Assembly (NCBI GenBank): GCA_963921195.1
Contig: OY992541.1
Location: forward strand, 16,302,012 to 16,366,011
From: Pegoplata infirma
Taxonomy: Eukaryota > Arthropoda > Insecta > Diptera > Anthomyiidae
Direction of reading: 5' to 3'
Length of the DNA: 64,000 bases
Shown here: positions 59,066 to 64,000 of the stretch, piece after piece
Position numbering within the stretch: position 1 is the stretch's first letter
Layout: each line of letters starts with the position of its first letter
Made by a program: the position numbers and the translations under genes
Notes under the pieces: model-generated
Seen by the model: only the letters and a program-made list of their open reading frames with translations
What the model was told of the DNA's origin: nothing
Database searches by the model: none

Positions 59066-62000
59066 CACTCACATAAAAAATAGGTTGGAATGAGGTTGCC
59101 ACAACCGCAATACGGTTTTCGTAACCGGCTTGCGGTTGTCCCAACCGTACGCGGTTGCAGCAACCGTAAATTGAGGTTGTTATAACTTTTTTAAAATATT
59201 TTTGTGCCAGTTGCCACAAAATTAAAAAAAAAGTTGCTACAACTGCAAACTCCGGTTGTAGCAACCGTAAATAACGGCTTTTGCCGGTTGCCACAACTGA
59301 TAATTTTAACAGTTGCTACAACTTCCAACCCTGGTTATGGCAACTCCAAATTAAACAAAATTTTTTAACGTCATAAAATTAAAAACCAAAATACAAATAA
59401 AAATTAACAAAAAATAAATTATAAAATCTGAAAATATTAAAATATTTTCGTCAGCGCTCAACAAATGTACGGATAACTCGAAAATATGTAAGTAATAGTC
59501 ATTTAAAAAAGGAAATTGCGATAGTGAAACGTTTTTTTTGTTGAAATCCAGCGATTTTGTAAATCAACAAATAAACATGGATCAAGGGAAGACATCAAGC
59601 TAGAACAACGTCCATAAATACAAGGAGTTTTTTTAAGAAAATGGTGATCGAGGAGATAAGTAACAGCTCCCTTTTGTGATAGAAATACGTTCATAAAATG
59701 CATAGCGTTTAGTATAAAGATGTAAACAATTTTTATCTTGCTAAACAATTGTCTTGACATATTTTAACAGGTAATCTACAGAAAAAATTACTCAGATTCT
59801 GTGACATTCTTCAATAGAAAAAATGTCACAGAATCTAAGATTTTTTTATAGAAAAACTGTCTCAGACTCCGAGACTTTTTCTATAGAAAAACTGTCTCAG
59901 AATCTGAGACTTTTTCTATAGAAAAACTTTCTCAGAATCTGAGACTTTTTCTAAAGAAAAACTGTCTCAGAATCTCAGACTTTTTCTATAGAAAAATTTT
60001 CTCAGAATCTGAGACTTTTTCTATAGAAAAACTGTCTCAGAATCTGAAACCTTTTCTATAGAAAAACTGTCTCAGAAACTGAGACTTTTTCCAAAAAAAA
60101 AACTGTCTCAGAAACTGAGACTTTTTCCATAGAAAAACTGTCTCAGAAACTGAGATATTTTCTATAGAAAAACTGTCTAAGAATTTGACACTTTCTATAG
60201 AAAAACTGTCTCAGAATTTGACACTTTTTCTATAGAAAAACTTTCTCAGAATTTGACACTTTTTCTATAGAAAAACTGTCTCAGAATCTGAGACTTTTTC
60301 TATAGAAAAACTGTCTCAGAATCTGAGACTTTTTCTATAGAAAAACTGTCTCAGAATCTGAGACTATTTCTATAGAAAAACTGTCTCAGAATCTGAGACT
60401 TTTTCTATAGAAAAACTGTCTCAAAATCTGAGACTTTTTCTATAGAAAAACTGTCTCAGAATCTGAGACTTTTCTATAGAAAAACTGTCTCAGAATCTGA
60501 GATTTTTCTATAGAAAAACTCTCTCAGAATCTGAGATTTTTCTATAGAAAAACTCTCTCAGAATCTGAGACTTTTTCTATAGAAAAACTGTCTCAGAATC
60601 TAAGACGTTTTCTATAGTAAAACTATCTCGGAATCTGAGACTTTTTCTATAGAAAAAATGTCTCAGAATCTGAGACTTTTTCTATAGAAAAAATGTCTCA
60701 GAATCTGAGACTTTTTCTATAGAAAAAATGTCTCAGAATCTGAGACTTTTTCTATAGAAAAAATGTCTCGGAATCTGAGACTTTTTCTATAGAAAAACTT
60801 TCTCAGAATCTGAGACTTTTTCTATAGAAAAACTTTCTCAGAATTTGAGACTTTTTCTTTAGAAAAATTTTCTCAGAATCTGAGACTTTTTCTATAGAAA
60901 AACTGTCTTAGAATCTGAGACTTTTTCTATAGAAAAACTGTCTCAAAATCTGAGTCTTTTTCTATTGAAAAACTGTCTCAGAATCTGACACTTTTTCTAT
61001 AGAAAAACTGTCTCAGAGTCTTAGACTTTTTCTATAGAAAATTGTCAGATTCTGAGACAGTTTTTCTTTAGAAAAAGTCTCAGATTCTGAAACAGTTTTT
61101 CTATAGAAAAAGTCTCAGACTCTGAGACAGTTTTTCTTTAGAAAGTCTCAGATTCTGAGACAGTTTTTCTATAAAAAAAGTCTCAGATTCTGAGACAGTT
61201 TTTCTATAGAAAAAGTCTCAGATTCTGAGACAGTTTTTCTATAGAAAAAGTCTCAGATTCTGAGACAGTTTTTCTATAGAAAAAGTCTCAGATTCTGAGA
61301 CAGTTTTTCTATAGAAAAAGTCTCATATTCTGAGACAGTTTTTCTATAGAAAAAGTCTCAGATTCTGAGACAGTTTTTCTATAGAAAAAGTGAGTTTTTC
61401 TACAGAAAAATTGTCTCAGAATCTGAGACTTTTTCCATAGAAAAAATGTTTTAGAATCTGAATCTTTTTCTATAGCAAAAATGTCTCAAAATCTGAGACT
61501 TTTTCCATAGAGAAAATGTCGCAGAATTTGAGACTTTTTCTATAGAAATATGTTTCAGAATCTTGGACTTTTTCTATTAAAAAAATGTCTCAGAATCTAA
61601 GAATTTTTCTATAGAAAAAATGTCTATAAATCTGAGACTTTTTCTATAGGAAAATGTCTAAGATTCTTTAAAATTTTTCCTATACAAAATGTCTCAGATC
61701 CTGAGACATTTTTCCTATAGAAAAACCCTCAGATTTTGAAACATTTCTCCTATAGAAAAAGTTTCAGATTCTGAGGATAAAAATTCGCTGTATGGGATCT
61801 TAATCAAACGTATTAATACAACATTAAAATGTAACATTTATTGAATATTTTTAGTATTTAGATGTTTAAATTACTATATTTTTTTTACAAACAATAAAAA
61901 AAAGAAAAGAATTAAAAAACATGTTTTTTATTGGGATTTTTTTTTTTGTAATTTAGTATAATATTGAAAATATATTAAACACAGCTATGGTTGGGACAAC

Positions 62001-62177
62001 CGGCAATACGGTTGCCATAACCGGCAAATGCCGTTATTTGAGGTTGCTGCAACCGGCATTTGTCGGTTGCCACAACTGTAAATTGTCGGTTGCTACAACC
62101 TCAATCAGAAGTTGCCGCAACCTCAATCAGAAGTTGGAACCTTGTACGGTTGAGACAACCGTATTTTGCTGTGAGTG
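59066..62177. mobile_element. 3.1-kb element CACTCACA...TGTGAGTG built on a palindromic satellite
   Basis: Short ends CACTCACA/TGTGAGTG, TA on both sides (59064-59065, 62178-62179). About 250 bp at each end are composed of GGTTGYNRCAACC palindromes (for example CGGTTGTCCCAACCG, GGTTGCAGCAACCG). The middle is the 2-kb TCTCAGAATCTG satellite. The sister MITE at 41841 supplies the empty site. No ORF with family resemblance. Confidence 0.88.
59790..61770. repeat. TCTCAGAATCTGAGAC satellite, array 2 (35-bp units, orientation switches)
   Basis: About 56 units of 35 bp, each made of two palindromes: GTCTCAGAATCTGAGAC (one central mismatch) and TTTTTCTATAGAAAAA (perfect), joined by CT. Units are highly similar from 60200 to 61000. 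Direction flips at about 61037, back at about 61391 and again near 61660, as read from AATC against GATT at the centre. Confidence 0.95.
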
Positions 62178-62536
62178 TATAAGCAACATTTTTTTAAATT
62201 GTGCAGACCATTTAAAAAGCGGTAAAATTTAACATTCAGATCTAAAATGAAGTAATTATAAGTGTTTGGGACTGTAAACATTATTAATATCACATAACTT
62301 ACCAAAAAATATTATTTAAAGTTATTTTATGTATTCTGACGCACAAAACATAACCAAACATTTGACTGTCAAATTTTCGCTACAAATTAATTGATGTTTC
62401 GAAACATTTTTTTTCACCGGTGAACAACTTACTTAGCTTAAATAAAAAGGAATTTTCTTTTAAAACAAGTGACAAAATAGTTGAAACTTTCAACTATTTT
62501 TTCAACTTGAAAGCCATTCGATTTTTCGCTTCATTT

Positions 62537-63126
62537 TAGAGATGGGCGCGTGAGTGATTTTTGACTCACGCTCACTCACGCTCACGACAGGAATTTTCGA
62601 ATCACGCACACTCACTCACGAGCATGTTTTTTCGACTCACACTCACTCACAATCACGTGAGTAAATTTAATACAACTCACACTCACGTGCACTCGCGCAA
62701 GCTTCACTCACACTCACGTTGACTCACACTCACGAAACTTTTATTTATACAAAAAAAAAATTTAAAAAACTAAAATTTCAAAAATCTTTCAAAATTTTCA
62801 GCAAAATTTAAAGTTCCGCGAAATTTTACATTTTTTTTTGCTTTTTTTGAGACGAAATCTTAAGTTTAGCCATATTTTAAAATTTTTTTGTTGCTTATTT
62901 TAGTATGAAAGGAAATATGAAGGGAAAATAAATCACGCAAACTCACACAAAAAAATCGACTCACGCACACTCACTCAAGCAAAAGTCTTACTCACGCACA
63001 CTCACTCACGCAATTGTTTTCTCTACTCACACTCACTCACAATCACGTGAGTAAAATTTAATTCAGTCACACTCACGCGTGATCTCGCGTGAATCACGCT
63101 CTTATCTGCTTATGTGCCCATCTCTA
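62537..63126. mobile_element. hAT MITE with CTCACGCTCACTCACG motif repeats
   Basis: TIRs TAGAGATGGGCGCG and TGCCCATCTCTA, with a perfect 8-bp TSD CTTCATTT (62529-62536, 63127-63134). CACTCACG/CGTGAGTG motifs are dense at both ends. The same TAGAGATGGG start and CTCAC motifs occur inside the 35-40 kb palindrome (35800, 39498). Confidence 0.92.
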
Positions 63127-63545
63127 CTTCATTTCATTAAATAAATATCATTAAATCTTAAACAAAAAAAATGTCTTACATTTATTTTTACTATAGAAAA
63201 CAAACTACAAGTGTTATTTGTTTTAGAACTTTAGACACCGTTAAGACCCACGGACACTTTTTTAGATTTTAAAAGGATATACCTTTAAAAAAAATTTAGT
63301 ATCAAACATTTTTTGTCAAAAAACTCACCTTTTTAGAGCTAAAAATGAGCCTTCGAAAACACTCCAAAAAATTGACTTACAAGAGCTTAAAATAAACGTA
63401 TCAAGTAATTTGTTTCAAAAATTTTTAGATAAAGACTCCAATTATTCTCAGAGTTTTAGTTTTTGAGTCTAAAAAGGGGGTTCCTTTGGATGAATCGTTT
63501 TCCTACAAAATTTTTAAATATTTGCTCCATTTTTGGAGTCACTAG

Positions 63546-63788
63546 AGTGTATAGTTGTTCACTAGGAATTCAAATATTAAAAAAAAAAAAATTCTCATCT
63601 AAAAAAAGGAACAATTGAAATTTAATTAAAAGAATAATCATTTTTTTTTTCATACAGAGCAAAAAGAGTGTATAGTTGTTCACTAGGAATTCAAATATTA
63701 AAAAAAAAAAAATCTCATCTAAAAAAAGGAACAATTGAAATTTAATTAAAAGAATAATCATTTTTTTTTTCATACAGAACAAAAATTA
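63546..63788. repeat. ~120-bp tandem duplication
   Basis: AGTGTATAGTTGTTCACTAG and the next ~100 bp occur twice (about 63546 and 63667) and differ by one A in an A-run and one base near the end. A very recent duplication inside the hAT element. Confidence 0.93.
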
Positions 63789-64000
63789 ATGACTTTAAAA
63801 AAGTTGTAAATTTTGATTTTTGTGAATAAAAGTAGAGTTACAAAAAATCGTCAAAATGTATGGAAATCAAATCAGAAAATCGTCAGTCGTCATTTTGCAA
63901 AATTTCATGAAAAAATCGTCAAAATGACGAAAAATCGTCACTTCTGGCAGCACTGTTCCTTTATTTCTTTCTTTATTTTCTTTAGTCACAAAATAATACT

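Larger units (their letters stand above)
58898..62438. mobile_element. TAA-TSD MITE, copy 2, split by a 3.1-kb element
   Basis: Same TIRs and TSD TAA (58895-58897, 62439-62441) as 41841-42278. Its own sequence is 58898-59065 plus 62178-62438. The junction in copy 1 reads CAACACTATAAGC, uninterrupted. Confidence 0.9.
58668..63955. mobile_element. hAT element with AAATCGTCAAA motif repeats, 5.3 kb with nested insertions
   Basis: TIRs CAGTGCTGCCAGGCTTTTC and CTGGCAGCACTG, with a perfect 8-bp TSD TTCCTTTA (58660-58667, 63956-63963). AAAAATCGTCAAAA motifs are clustered in the first 130 and last 120 bp. Holds a TAA-flanked MITE, a hAT MITE and a tandem duplication. Non-coding. Confidence 0.92.

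Noticed and set aside
59790..61770. Satellite array as a CRISPR-like or regulatory hairpin array
   Set aside because: Units abut without unique spacers, and the sequence is eukaryotic intron. Simple tandem satellite explains it.

Overview
This window is repeat-saturated, AT-rich nuclear DNA of a higher fly, most likely a calyptrate (blowfly or house-fly group). Only one stretch of host protein-coding sequence is recognisable. It is a 181-bp exon at 41192-41372 on the + strand, with consensus splice sites on both sides, encoding the central part of a Pax6-type paired domain. From memory its residues match Drosophila twin of eyeless (toy) rather than eyeless. On that reading almost everything else is toy intron. 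In Drosophila toy lies on the dot chromosome (Muller F), which is the ancestral X in many flies, so a transposon-swollen Muller F/X intron is a plausible setting (inference).

Layout. 1-5394: a Copia-type relic split by a LINE (A), itself split by an inverted LINE (B), which is split by a MITE. 5395-8171: two inverted copies of a TA-flanked element, one holding a further MITE. 8950-22570: a degenerate repeat block split by a DINE-1/mini-me-like element (F1b). F1b was hit by an 8.9-kb hAT-like element with an intron-bearing transposase pseudogene, itself carrying four further insertions, and by a 3-kb foldback. 22718-28616: DINE-like elements nested in each other and ending in a 4.67-kb (ACAG)n microsatellite. 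28617-33330: a nearly full LINE (C) with ORF1 and an RT/RNase H ORF2 broken only by frameshifts. 33338-35137: piggyBac-like ends and another DINE-like element split by a hAT MITE. 35.2-40.1 kb: a giant palindrome. 41192-41372: toy exon. 41.4-48.2 kb: MITEs, tRNA-like modules and a ~157-bp degenerate tandem repeat. 48.2-55.8 kb: hAT elements lying end to end on one shared target, one containing a DINE-like element with a foldback full of CGCGA motifs. 56.2-58.6 kb: four TIR or foldback elements. 58668-63955: a hAT element containing a TAA-flanked MITE, which contains a 3.1-kb element built on a 2-kb palindromic satellite.

Most boundaries were set by reading terminal inverted repeats together with target-site duplications (TSDs). 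Several were confirmed by an empty-site copy elsewhere in the window or by an interrupted coding frame that rejoins cleanly. Twelve insertions have hAT-like ends, eleven of them with both 8-bp TSDs visible. No gene other than toy and the transposon-encoded ones can be supported.
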